From Flavobacterium enshiense DK69 (lineage in GTDB: Bacteria > Bacteroidota > Bacteroidia > Flavobacteriales > Flavobacteriaceae): a stretch of DNA of 64,000 nt. The DNA is taken from positions 62,001 to 126,000 of the forward strand of contig NZ_AVCS01000009.1 in assembly GCF_000498495.1 (NCBI RefSeq), read 5' to 3'. This document shows positions 27,226-36,700 of the stretch, one piece after another (the stretch's first letter is position 1; each line of letters opens with the position of its first letter). The notes below the pieces were generated by a model that was not told the origin of the DNA, made no database searches, and saw only the letters and a program-made list of their open reading frames with translations. The translations under genes were made by a program, and so were the position numbers.

Positions 27226-28120
27226 GTTCTTCGGGTAATTCAATATTGTATTGTTTGTGGAATTCACGATATTTTTCATTCAAAGCCAAAATGACCTTTT
27301 TCTGAAAATAAGAAGGATGGTGCTTCGAAATATTTCTTGTGGATTTAAGAGCAATCTGAAAATCCTCCCTGGGCATGTCTTTAAATTTCGTTTTCCATTT
27401 TAAAACCGTTATTTTTCTGAAGAAGCTGTCTAAAGAGCTACATGGTTTTAATCTTAAAATTGTTTCAATACCTTTGGAAACGATTGGTTTGGTGCTATCC
27501 GGAACATCCTTCTGTAGTGGATCCCGTTCTCCAAAATAATTGTCAATCCAGTTATTGCTTTTATAGAAAGCTTCAAATGCTGATTTGCCCTGCAATGGGA
27601 TCAGTGTTTTTATTTCAGTGGCCGTAAAACGGTTTTTTTCTTCTATTTCAAGATTTTGGGTGGATATGAAATAGTTAATGCAGAAATATTTGCGTGAATT
27701 CAGCAGAAATATTTTCTTGTAAAGCATTAAAAAAGTACGGGTAATCCAAAGTCGGTCAGGCTCGGTAATTACAAAAAAATCGATGTCACTGTCTTCGTCG
27801 AAATAGCCCTTTGACAAGGAGCCGGAAATGCCCACAGCTTTAACAAATGGAAATTTCGCAATGAAATGCGCCTTTTTTTTGGCAATCGTCATGGCTTTTT
27901 TTACGCCTAAATTGCCTTTTAATCTTTTTGTAACACTATCCAAGTCACTTCCGTACACATAAAATTCGTCGACTTTACTAAGGATTTTTTCCTCAATTAA
28001 ATAGTCTATTTCTTTTAAGGTTTCGGAAATATCAGCATGGGTAGTATATTTATGTATTTCCTCCATTTTCAGAGGATGTCTGAAAATGGAAAAATACAAT
28101 ATGGTTTTTAAGGCTTCCAA
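27218..28120 (-). CDS. Nucleotidyltransferase-domain protein with N-terminal winged helix
   Basis: A 300-residue protein. The first 60 residues look like a winged helix (IFRHPLKMEEIHKYTTHA...LIEEKILSKVD). A pol-beta type nucleotidyltransferase domain follows with GISGSLSKGYFDEDSDIDFF: Gly100-Ser101 and the metal-binding Asp112 and Asp114. The rest is helical with a basic end. Members add nucleotides to RNA, protein, antibiotics or small molecules. It is the first gene of the ten-gene cluster. The position suggests activation of a substrate or a control role, but neither is established. Confidence 0.82.
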   Translation of the reverse strand: MEALKTILYFSIFRHPLKMEEIHKYTTHADISETLKEIDYLIEEKILSKVDEFYVYGSDLDSVTKRLKGNLGVKKAMTIAKKKAHFIAKFPFVKAVGISGSLSKGYFDEDSDIDFFVITEPDRLWITRTFLMLYKKIFLLNSRKYFCINYFISTQNLEIEEKNRFTATEIKTLIPLQGKSAFEAFYKSNNWIDNYFGERDPLQKDVPDSTKPIVSKGIETILRLKPCSSLDSFFRKITVLKWKTKFKDMPREDFQIALKSTRNISKHHPSYFQKKVILALNEKYREFHKQYNIELPEEHA

Positions 28121-28311
28121 ATGAATGTGTTTGATAGCCTAAATATAGCAAAATATTACAATTAATCGTTTGGTTTTTGTTAATTCTACGAATGAAAAAT
28201 CAGATTTTTTAAATTTATTATACGATTTTCTCTTTTGATGAGAATGACAACTTTTTGATTTTTTTTAATCAACGAAACGCTGAATACTATAAACTGAACA
28301 GAACCAACTAG

Positions 28312-31146
28312 TTAATGTGCTTCAAGCCAGTCTCTTCCGGTTCCTAAATCCACTTCAAACGGAACGGCTAATTTGAACGCATTTTCCATTTCGAATTTGA
28401 TCAGTGGTTTGATTTTTTCCAGTTCGCTGTTGTGAACGTCAAACACAAGTTCGTCATGAACCTGTAGCAGCATTTTTGATTTCCAGTTTTCCGATATCAG
28501 TTTTTTGTGGATATTAATCATCGCAATTTTGATGATATCGGCAGCACTTCCCTGAATTGGAGCGTTTACGGCATTTCGTTCCGCAGCGCCACGAACTACG
28601 GCATTCGCTGAGTTGATGTCTTTCAGATAACGACGGCGTCCGGAAACGGTTTGCACATAACCATGGTTTCTGGCAAATTCAATCTGTTCCTGAATGTATT
28701 CGCGAAGTCTCGGATAGGTTTTGTAATAAGCATCAATCAAAGCAGCGCTTTCACTTCGTGATAAATTCGTCTGATTGCTCAATCCAAAAGCGGAAACCCC
28801 GTAAATGATTCCGAAGTTCACGGTTTTGGCATGGCTACGCTGCTCTTTAGTGACTTCTTCCAAAGGCACATGGAAAACTTTTGCAGCTGTACTTTTATGG
28901 ATGTCTTCTCCGTGCTGGAAGGCTTTTATCATGTTTTCTTCACCACTCATGGCGGCAATGACACGCAATTCAATCTGAGAGTAATCGGCAGACAATAACG
29001 TGTAATTTTCGTCTCTGGCAATAAATGCTTTTCGGATCAGTCGGCCTCTTTCAGTACGGATCGGAATGTTTTGCAGGTTCGGGTTGTTTGAACTCAAACG
29101 GCCGGTGGCGGCTACTGTCTGCATGTAATCGGTGTGAACGCGGTTTGTTCCTTCGTCAACCTGTTCAGGTAAGGATACGATATAAGTGCTTTGCAGTTTT
29201 ACCATCTGACGCCATTCGAGAATCTGACGTACGATTTCGTGTTCGTTCGCCAAATAACTCAGTACTTCCTCGCCGGTGGCATATTGTCCGGTTTTGGTTT
29301 TCTTTTGTTTAGCGCCCCCGATTTTCATCTTTTCAAAAAGGACTTCACCCAATTGTTTCGGGGAAGCAAGGTTGAATTTTTCACCGGCGGTTTCATAAAT
29401 TTTCAGTTCCAACTCTTTGATTTCGACATCCATATCTTTTGACATCGATTTCAGATAATTCACATCCAAACGGATTCCTTCGCGTTCCATCGCGGCAAGG
29501 ACTTCGATTAGCGGAATTTCAATTTCTTCAAACAGTTTTTTGGTGCCGGTACTGTCGAGTTTTGGGTCGAAAACTTCCTTCAGTTGTAAGGTGATGTCGG
29601 CATCTTCGGCTGCATATTCTTTAATATCTTCCAAAGGTACATCACGCATCGATTTCTGGTTTTTTCCTTTTTTGCCGATTAAGTTTTCAATTGGCATCGG
29701 AGAATATTTCAAATAGGTTTCCGATAAAACGTCCATGTTGTGACGCATGTCCGGATTAATCAGATAGTGGGCAATCATAGTGTCGAAAAGTTTTCCTCTT
29801 ACGGTGACACCATAGTTTGCGAGTATTTTAAGGTCATATTTTATGTTCTGACCGATTTTTTCGATTTCCTCATTTTCAAAAAACGGCACTATCTTTTCCA
29901 ATAAAGCTTTTGCTTCGTCCTGATTTTCTGGAAACGGAATGTAAAATGCTTTTCCTTTTTCCCAGGAGAACGACATTCCGACCAATTCGGCATTAAGAGC
30001 ATCGATTCCGGTCGTTTCGGTGTCAAAACAAACCGATTTTTGTTGCAATAAATTCTGCATGAAAAGTTGAACACCCAAATTACCCTGAACGATTTCGTAG
30101 TGATGATTTGTGTTTTCAAGTGTATTGTAGTAGCTGTGATGTCCTGCCGGCGCTTCACTGTCGCCACTGTCAAAAAGCGAGAACTGATCTTCGTTTTTAG
30201 CAGTCTTTTTTGCTGCTTTTGGAGTAGCGTCTCCATTTCCATTTATTTCGTCATATTCTTGACCGCCGCCGAAAAGTTTGTCGAATTGGGTTCGCATCTG
30301 GCGGAATTCCAGTTCGATGAAAAGAGCATCGGTTTTTTCTACATCGGGTTTGCTTAGCTCGTAGTCGGTTTCGTTAAACGTTACGGGGCAATCGAGTAGG
30401 ATGGTAGCCAGTTTTTTGGATAAGATTCCCTGCTCTTTGTTGGCTTCGATTTTCGTTTTCAAAGCGCCTTTCAGTTTGTCCGTATTGTCTAATAAATTTT
30501 CCATGGAACCGAATTCCGCCAATAATTTCTTCGCGGTTTTTTCTCCCACACCAGGTAATCCCGGAATATTATCTACGGCATCACCCATCATGCCCAAGTA
30601 ATCAATTACCTGTAAAGGGTCTTGAATTTCAAATTTTTCCAAAACTTCCGGAACACCCCAAATTTCGATGTCGTTCCCTAAACGGGCAGGGCGGTACATG
30701 AAAATATTTTCAGAAACCAATTGTCCGAAATCTTTATCGGGCGTTACCATGAAAACCTGATAGCCTTCTTTTTCTGCTTGTTTGGCCAATGTTCCGATCA
30801 AATCATCAGCTTCATATCCTGCTTCTTCAATAATGGGGATATGCATGGCGCGCAGAAAATCCTGAATATAAGGAACGGCTATTTTAATAGCTTCTGGAGT
30901 AGCGTCACGATTGGCTTTGTATTCAGCAAACATTTCACTACGAACCACGCTGCCACCTTTGTCGAAAGCTACGGCTAAATGGTCTGGTTTTTCACGTCTG
31001 ATGACATCAAGCAGTGAATTCATGAATCCCAATACGGCCGAAGTATCGACTCCTTTGGAATTGATTCGTGGGTTTTTGATGAAAGCGTAATAGCCACGGA
31101 AAATTAAGGCGTAAGCGTCTAAAAGGAAAAGGCGTTTTTGCGACAT
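28312..31146 (-). CDS. polA: DNA polymerase I
   Basis: The 944-residue enzyme has all three domains. The N-terminal 5' nuclease has LFLLDAYALIFRGYYAF, the conserved EADDLIG and the VTPDKDFGQLVS cluster. The central 3'-5' exonuclease keeps its acidic pair in CFDTETTGID, so proofreading is likely active. The C-terminal polymerase has SADYSQIELRV, the RRYLKDINSANAVVRGAAERNA finger region and the catalytic LQVHDELVFDV. It fills gaps and removes RNA primers during replication and repair. A -7 box TATATTTG lies about 23 bases upstream of the start (31169-31176, minus strand). The 190 bases between its stop and the radical SAM cluster hold no gene. Confidence 0.97.
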   Translation of the reverse strand: MSQKRLFLLDAYALIFRGYYAFIKNPRINSKGVDTSAVLGFMNSLLDVIRREKPDHLAVAFDKGGSVVRSEMFAEYKANRDATPEAIKIAVPYIQDFLRAMHIPIIEEAGYEADDLIGTLAKQAEKEGYQVFMVTPDKDFGQLVSENIFMYRPARLGNDIEIWGVPEVLEKFEIQDPLQVIDYLGMMGDAVDNIPGLPGVGEKTAKKLLAEFGSMENLLDNTDKLKGALKTKIEANKEQGILSKKLATILLDCPVTFNETDYELSKPDVEKTDALFIELEFRQMRTQFDKLFGGGQEYDEINGNGDATPKAAKKTAKNEDQFSLFDSGDSEAPAGHHSYYNTLENTNHHYEIVQGNLGVQLFMQNLLQQKSVCFDTETTGIDALNAELVGMSFSWEKGKAFYIPFPENQDEAKALLEKIVPFFENEEIEKIGQNIKYDLKILANYGVTVRGKLFDTMIAHYLINPDMRHNMDVLSETYLKYSPMPIENLIGKKGKNQKSMRDVPLEDIKEYAAEDADITLQLKEVFDPKLDSTGTKKLFEEIEIPLIEVLAAMEREGIRLDVNYLKSMSKDMDVEIKELELKIYETAGEKFNLASPKQLGEVLFEKMKIGGAKQKKTKTGQYATGEEVLSYLANEHEIVRQILEWRQMVKLQSTYIVSLPEQVDEGTNRVHTDYMQTVAATGRLSSNNPNLQNIPIRTERGRLIRKAFIARDENYTLLSADYSQIELRVIAAMSGEENMIKAFQHGEDIHKSTAAKVFHVPLEEVTKEQRSHAKTVNFGIIYGVSAFGLSNQTNLSRSESAALIDAYYKTYPRLREYIQEQIEFARNHGYVQTVSGRRRYLKDINSANAVVRGAAERNAVNAPIQGSAADIIKIAMINIHKKLISENWKSKMLLQVHDELVFDVHNSELEKIKPLIKFEMENAFKLAVPFEVDLGTGRDWLEAH

Positions 31147-31399
31147 GATTGCGTTAGATTAAAGACTTCAAATATATAAAAAAAACAGGACAGGATTTGA
31201 GAACATAGGCCAATTGCATAGGTTTGTTATGTGGTAGGGTGAATTGTTGAAAGTTGTCTCTTTTTAGTTAACTGTCTTTAGAAGAATGTTAGTGCGGTTC
31301 TCATGTTTTTGCAGCAGAGCCGATTGAAGTTAAAAAAAAGCTAATTAAGTATTGTAGCCGTAATCATTAGTTGTTACTTTGTTGTTTCTTAAAGTAAAA

Positions 31400-32632
31400 A
31401 TGATGCGTTTAGTCTTTATTGGGGTGATACTTCTTTTGGTGGAGCTCTATGCTTTTCAGGCGGTTAAAACAATAACCCGCGAACGTTGGATATTGATTGT
31501 TTATCAGGTTGTTAGTTTTTTTGCTTTTGTATATATTCTGTATGGGTTCAGTCAATTTGACAGGAGAGTAGGGCAGAATGCCCAATCTCTTTTTACCATT
31601 GGCTTGTTTTTACTGATGCTTGTTCCGAAGTTGTTGGTGGCTGTAATTCTTTTAGGAGAGGATATTTTCAGAATGTTTGCCACAATCATCAACTATTTTA
31701 CGCAGGCTGACAGTATCAGTGAAGCGATACCTGGAAGAAGGAGGTTTATCAGTCAGGTTGCGCTCGGTATTGCAGCTATACCATTTGCTTCCCTTTTGTA
31801 CGGAATGACAAAAGGGAAATACAATTACAGAGTAATTAGCCAAACATTGTTTTTTCCTGACTTACCCGAAAGTTTTGACGGAATGACTATTACTCAGATT
31901 TCGGATGTTCACAGCGGCAGTTTTGATAATCCCGAAAAAATCGAATACGCGATCGATTTGGTGAACCAGCAAAAATCTGACTTGATTCTTTTTACAGGTG
32001 ATATCGTAAATACGCATGCAGTAGAAATGCATCCATGGATTAATACTTTCCGTAAAATCGAAACGCCAAAATTCGGGAAGTATTCCGTTTTGGGAAATCA
32101 CGATTACGGGGAGTATGTTGAATGGCCTTCGCAAGCTGCCAAAGACAAAAATTTTCAGGAGATAAAAGATTTGTACGGTCAGATTGATTTTAAACTGTTG
32201 CTCAATGAGAACGTTAGAATCAAAAATGGAGAAGATGAGATTGCATTGATTGGCGTTGAAAACTGGGGTGTGAAATTTAAACAGGCCGGTGATCTGAATA
32301 AAGCTTCTTTCGGAGTTAAAAAGGAAGACTTTAAAATCCTGATGAGTCATGATCCTTCTCACTGGAACTCGGAAGTGCAGCATCACGAAAATAACTATCA
32401 GCTGACCTTGTCAGGTCATACGCACGGGTTGCAGTTTGGTGTTGAAATTCCTGGTGTACTCCGATGGAGTCCAGTGCAGTATGTGTATAAGCAATGGGCC
32501 GGATTGTACGAAAATATGGGGCGCTACATTTATGTAAACCGTGGGTTTGGTTTTCATGCTTATCCCGGTCGTGTTGGTATTTGGCCGGAAATAACGGTGA
32601 TTCAACTAAAAAAAGGCGAAAGAGTAGTGTAA
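31400..32632 (+). CDS. Membrane-anchored metallophosphoesterase
   Basis: A 410-residue calcineurin-type phosphoesterase. The ATG at 31400 is favoured over a TTG seven codons earlier. Four to five N-terminal hydrophobic helices (about residues 1-130) are followed by the metal-binding set: QISDVHSGSF (Asp, His), FTGDIVNTHAVE (Asp), GNHDYGEY (Asn, His) and LSGHTHGLQFG (two His). This resembles YaeI/YkuE-type proteins that hydrolyse lipid or envelope phosphodiesters. The substrate is not known. The 253 bases before it contain a plausible promoter (TTG at 31352-31354 and TACTTTG at 31375-31381). No second gene is linked. Confidence 0.88.
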   Translation: MMRLVFIGVILLLVELYAFQAVKTITRERWILIVYQVVSFFAFVYILYGFSQFDRRVGQNAQSLFTIGLFLLMLVPKLLVAVILLGEDIFRMFATIINYFTQADSISEAIPGRRRFISQVALGIAAIPFASLLYGMTKGKYNYRVISQTLFFPDLPESFDGMTITQISDVHSGSFDNPEKIEYAIDLVNQQKSDLILFTGDIVNTHAVEMHPWINTFRKIETPKFGKYSVLGNHDYGEYVEWPSQAAKDKNFQEIKDLYGQIDFKLLLNENVRIKNGEDEIALIGVENWGVKFKQAGDLNKASFGVKKEDFKILMSHDPSHWNSEVQHHENNYQLTLSGHTHGLQFGVEIPGVLRWSPVQYVYKQWAGLYENMGRYIYVNRGFGFHAYPGRVGIWPEITVIQLKKGERVV

Positions 32633-32707
32633 TTGCGTAAAAATGTTATATTTGTATACTGTTTTTTTTAAGAAAAAAAGTTTTTAATTAATCTAAACTT
32701 TTAGCTT

Positions 32708-33004
32708 ATGTCAAAATTTGGAGAACTAATCAACACACAGGTTCCTGTTCTTATCGATTTTTACACCGATTGGAACGAGTCCTCTGTTTCCATGCATCCC
32801 GTAATCAGAGATGTTGCAGCGGCGCTAGGCGATAAGGCCAAAGTGATTAAAATTGATGTGGACAAAAACCAGGAATTGGCAGAAGCATTGCGAATTAAAG
32901 GATTGCCAACGTTAATGATTTATAAAGAAGGACAGATGGTTTGGAGACAATCTGGAGAATTGGATGCTAATACCATAATTGGTCTGGTTCAGGAAAACAC
33001 TTAA
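32708..33004 (+). CDS. Thioredoxin-fold protein without the redox cysteines
   Basis: A 98-residue protein of thioredoxin size and fold: VLIDFYTDW, VIKIDVDKN, then the cis-proline loop GLPTLMIYK (Pro67). The active site, normally W-C-G-P-C, is W22-N23-E24-S25-S26, and the protein has no cysteine at all. It cannot act as a thiol oxidoreductase. A binding or chaperone-like role, or a partner for another enzyme, is the natural inference. A -7 box TATATTTG at 32647-32654 lies upstream, so it is likely a single gene. The end overlaps the convergent deacetylase by four bases. Confidence 0.9.
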   Translation: MSKFGELINTQVPVLIDFYTDWNESSVSMHPVIRDVAAALGDKAKVIKIDVDKNQELAEALRIKGLPTLMIYKEGQMVWRQSGELDANTIIGLVQENT

Positions 33005-33711
33005 TCGATTGTAGCGAATTGAAAACCTTTCCCCTTTAAAATTTCAATTGCTTTCGGTAAAGCATACTCAATATTGCGAAAGGCTTTTTTACTGTCGTGA
33101 AACACGATAATAGAGCCTTGCGCTGTATTTTTAACTACGTTTTGCAGGCATGATTCCGGAGAAACCTTTTGATCAAAGTCGGCACTTAAAACATCCCACA
33201 TTATAATTTTGTAGCCCTTTTTGCGCAATAGAGCGGATTGGGAAGGTTTTATTTTTCCGTATGGTGGTCGGAACAGTCCCGTGATTTTATGTGGAATCCC
33301 ATTGGGATTTCCGTTTCCGGATTTCTCTTTTTTTTCTTTTTCCTCATATAGTTTTATGTCGTCTATCTTCCGGCTGATTTCTTCTTCACATAAACGGATG
33401 TTTTCCAGATATAATTTATTTGTTGTTTTCCAGCCTTGCAGGTGGTTGTAGGTGTGGTTTCCTATGGCATGTCCTTCAGAGAGGACTTTATGGAAAAGTT
33501 CCGGATACTTGCGGACATTGTCGCCAATGCAGAAAAAAGTGGCTTTCACATCGTGTTTTTTTAGAACAGACAATACCCATTCAGTGGCTTCGGGAGTTGG
33601 ACCATCATCAAAGGTGAGGTATATTTTCTTCTCCGTATTCGGGAGGTCCCAAACCTGATTGGAAAATAACCTTTTGATGAGTTTGTTTGTTTTTATCCAA
33701 TAGAAATCCAT
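33001..33711 (-). CDS. Polysaccharide deacetylase (NodB domain)
   Basis: A 236-residue carbohydrate esterase family 4 protein. The five motifs are visible: TFDDGPTPEA (metal and catalytic Asp), IGNHTYNH (His pair), FRPPYGK, the Trp-Asp motif MWDVLSADFD, and IVFHDS near the end. It removes acetyl groups from GlcNAc in peptidoglycan or another glycan. No convincing signal peptide is visible, but about 20 N-terminal residues precede the domain, so export is unclear. It has a basic low-complexity insertion (EEKEKKEKSGNGNPNG) between the second and third motifs. Confidence 0.9.
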   Translation of the reverse strand: MDFYWIKTNKLIKRLFSNQVWDLPNTEKKIYLTFDDGPTPEATEWVLSVLKKHDVKATFFCIGDNVRKYPELFHKVLSEGHAIGNHTYNHLQGWKTTNKLYLENIRLCEEEISRKIDDIKLYEEKEKKEKSGNGNPNGIPHKITGLFRPPYGKIKPSQSALLRKKGYKIIMWDVLSADFDQKVSPESCLQNVVKNTAQGSIIVFHDSKKAFRNIEYALPKAIEILKGKGFQFATID

Positions 33712-33721
33712 ACTATAAAAA

Positions 33722-33757
33722 TAAGGCTTTCAAAGTTAAAAAACCTTAAAAGCCTTA
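33722..33757 (-). terminator. Terminator of the DUF2723 gene
   Basis: TAAGGCTTT (33722-33730) and AAAGCCTTA (33749-33757) form an inverted repeat with an 18-base loop. A run of T follows on the minus strand. It sits between the DUF2723 stop and the deacetylase start. Confidence 0.65.
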
Positions 33758-33780
33758 GTTTATTTTGGGAAGAATTTTAC

Positions 33781-36700
33781 TTACTCCATGTCTCTTTCAA
33801 AAAGAGGAAACAGTTTGACATAGCTGTTGAATTTTGCTTTGTTCTGGTTGTAAAATTCCATATCGCCTCTTTGTTTCATAATATCAAGTAAACCTTTGTA
33901 ACTTACAATATCTGTCCCAATATCCATGTATAAATCATTTTGCTCTGTAGGTTTCAGGGTGCTGTAATACATTAAGTTTTCCTGATATTTTTTCATCAGT
34001 TGCGATAATAGCTTTCTTGCCTTGGCTTTTTCACCTATTTCATAGTATCCTCCGGCAAACGGATCAATAAAACGGTAATAGTCAAAATAATCGACAGGCA
34101 TTTTTGTTATGGCCAGGTCAATCACTTTTTTGGCTTTGTCTTTTTTGCCTTCGTTTATTAATGCTTCCATTAAACGTGCCATGTTGGTTCTGTAGGAAAT
34201 GCTGTTTTTGCGTGTTTCCGGATCGTGGTAGATATTCGGGCTTTCGCTGTTCCCCCAATCCCATGACATCACGTTTTTATACATTTTTTCTGTATCAAGA
34301 TAGCCCATTTCAAATTGATTGGATTCTTCGTTTCTTGCTGTTTTTACCGGCACTAATCGGTAAACCATACCTTCTAATTGCAGGTACTCTTTCATCCAGA
34401 TATAATCTTCGTCGTCAAAACTACCCGGAGAGAAATAAATAGGGCGTTTCCAATTGTTGTTGGCTACTACATCCAGCATCATTAGACGGTTTTTATAAAT
34501 CACGCCACCTTTAATATCCACATCGATATTCGAAACGATAGAGTCATTCAGATTTGCGGGAACAACTTTGTTGCTGATAACCGCATTTTTATCCACAGGA
34601 ATGCTGATTTTATCCGTAGGATAGAACTGTACTTTTTGTCCGTTAGGCATTGTTTCTATCGTTCTTTCGTCTCCGGATTGGATGAATTTCAGGAACTGTT
34701 CAATCGGAATTCTTTCCTTGGTTAATTCACGGTGAATGATATAATCGCGTGTTCCGGCAACATACTGGTTGTGTGTAAAACGGATTGGCAACGGTTCTGA
34801 TTTGTATGCTTTTGCTTTCATCTGATCGATGTACCAATCGGTTGCGAAAAGCTGGGTGTTTACGATACGGATATCGGTTCTGTAGCCTTCGATTTCCTGT
34901 GCATACCATAGTGGGAAGGTATCGTTATCGCCAATGGTAAATAAGATAGCATTCGGTTCGCACGAATCCAGATAGGCTTTTGCCATTGCAATTGCCGTAT
35001 ATCGGTCCGAACGGTTGTGATCATCCCAGTTTTCTTTCGCCATCAATACCGGAGCGGCTAATAAAGAAACCGCAATGATTACAGGGCCGGCTACATTTGG
35101 CTGTAAATATTTTTTAACGGTTTCGTAGATGGCATATACGCCAAAGCCTAACCACATCGCAAATACATAGAATGAGCCTACTACGGCATAATCTCTTTCT
35201 CTTGGTTCGAAAGGACGTTCATTTAAGAATATTTTTAAAGCGAAACTGGTGAACAGGAACAAAGCCAGTAAAACATAAAAACTCTTCAGGTCTTTTTTGG
35301 CGTGGAATACCATTCCGATGATTGCTAATATAAAAGGCAGGAAGTAATATGTGTTTCTTGCTTTGTTGTTTAGAACATCCGGAGGAAGATTTTCCTGAGA
35401 GCCAAGGTGAATTTCGTCTATGAAATTGATGCCGCTTAACCAGTTTCCGTTTTGGGAGTCGTATTTTCCTTGCAGGTCGTTCTGACGTCCTACAAAGTTC
35501 CATAATAAATATCTCCAATACATATAACCGAACTGGTATTCAAACATGAATTTTATGTTGTTTCCAAAAGAAGGTTTTTCGATAATTAGATAGTCGCCAT
35601 ACGACTTCAGGAACTTATCATAACCTTCCAGATCGATTTTTCCGGCGGTATATGCACTGCGAAATTCAGCGGCGATTTCGGTCATCTGATTCATTTCATC
35701 ATTCATCATTTCGCCGTTTTCATCAACAAAAGCTTCTGGGTTTATTTTGAAATTAAGCGGTTCTGTAAACGTCATGTAGTTTACGCGGGCGTCTTGGCTG
35801 TCGCTGTACCACATTCTGGGTAAAATACCGTTGTGTTTGTCGTCGCCGTTGCTTTTTGCGTTTACATAATTGTTTACGATTACGTATTTTCCGGTTTTAT
35901 AGTCCCTTTCATAATTGGGTTTGTCGTCTTCATAGGGTTTGTCTTTATCTAAACCGGCATAGGTTTCTGAGAATAATGGGCCATAGAATGTTTTTTGTTC
36001 CCCATACTGCTCACGGTTGTAATAGGCTAAAACCTCTGCAGCATCGGAAGGTTTGTTTTCGTTGATAACCACATTCGCATTGGCGCGTATCGGAAGCATT
36101 AACCAGGTTGAGAATCCGATTAATACAAAAAGGACACAAAGTAAAAGTGTGTTGTAAAGTGGCAATTCTTTTTTTCTTGTGTATTTCAATCCAAAATAGA
36201 AGAAGGCAATGATCAGTAAGAAAGCAAAAATAGTCCCGGAATTAAATGGTAAACCAATGCTGTTAACCATGAAAATTTCCATTTTACCAAAGAATCCTAA
36301 TGTATATGGTAGCAAGAATTTAAAAACAAAGAATAAAATAGCCACCATTATAACATTGGCAATGATGAAGTTTTTAATAGTGATTTTTTCGTAATTCTTA
36401 AAGTAGTACAGCAATCCTAAAGAAGGAATTGTCAGTAAGGCCATAAAGTGAACTCCGAATGAAAGTCCTATGACAAGGGAAATCAGTAATAGCCATTTGT
36501 TGCCACGTGGCGTGTGCATTTCTTCCTCCCAGCGTAATCCCATCCAGATTAGGATAGCTATGAATAGGGAAGCCATGGCGTATACTTCTGCTTCGGTGGC
36601 GCTAAACCAGAAACTGTCAGTAAAAGTGAAGGCTAGTGAGCCTACTAAAGCGCTTCCAAGTACTACAATTGCATTGCTGTTATTAAATTCCGAATGTGAT

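Noticed and set aside
16605..28120. Radical SAM cluster as a peptide natural-product (RiPP) operon
   Set aside because: No short precursor gene, no recognition domain and no peptidase domain on the ABC protein were seen. Glycosyltransferases dominate the context.
31862..32386. 174-residue minus-strand open frame opposite the metallophosphoesterase
   Set aside because: Antisense shadow of well-conserved metal-binding motifs on the plus strand. No family match by eye.
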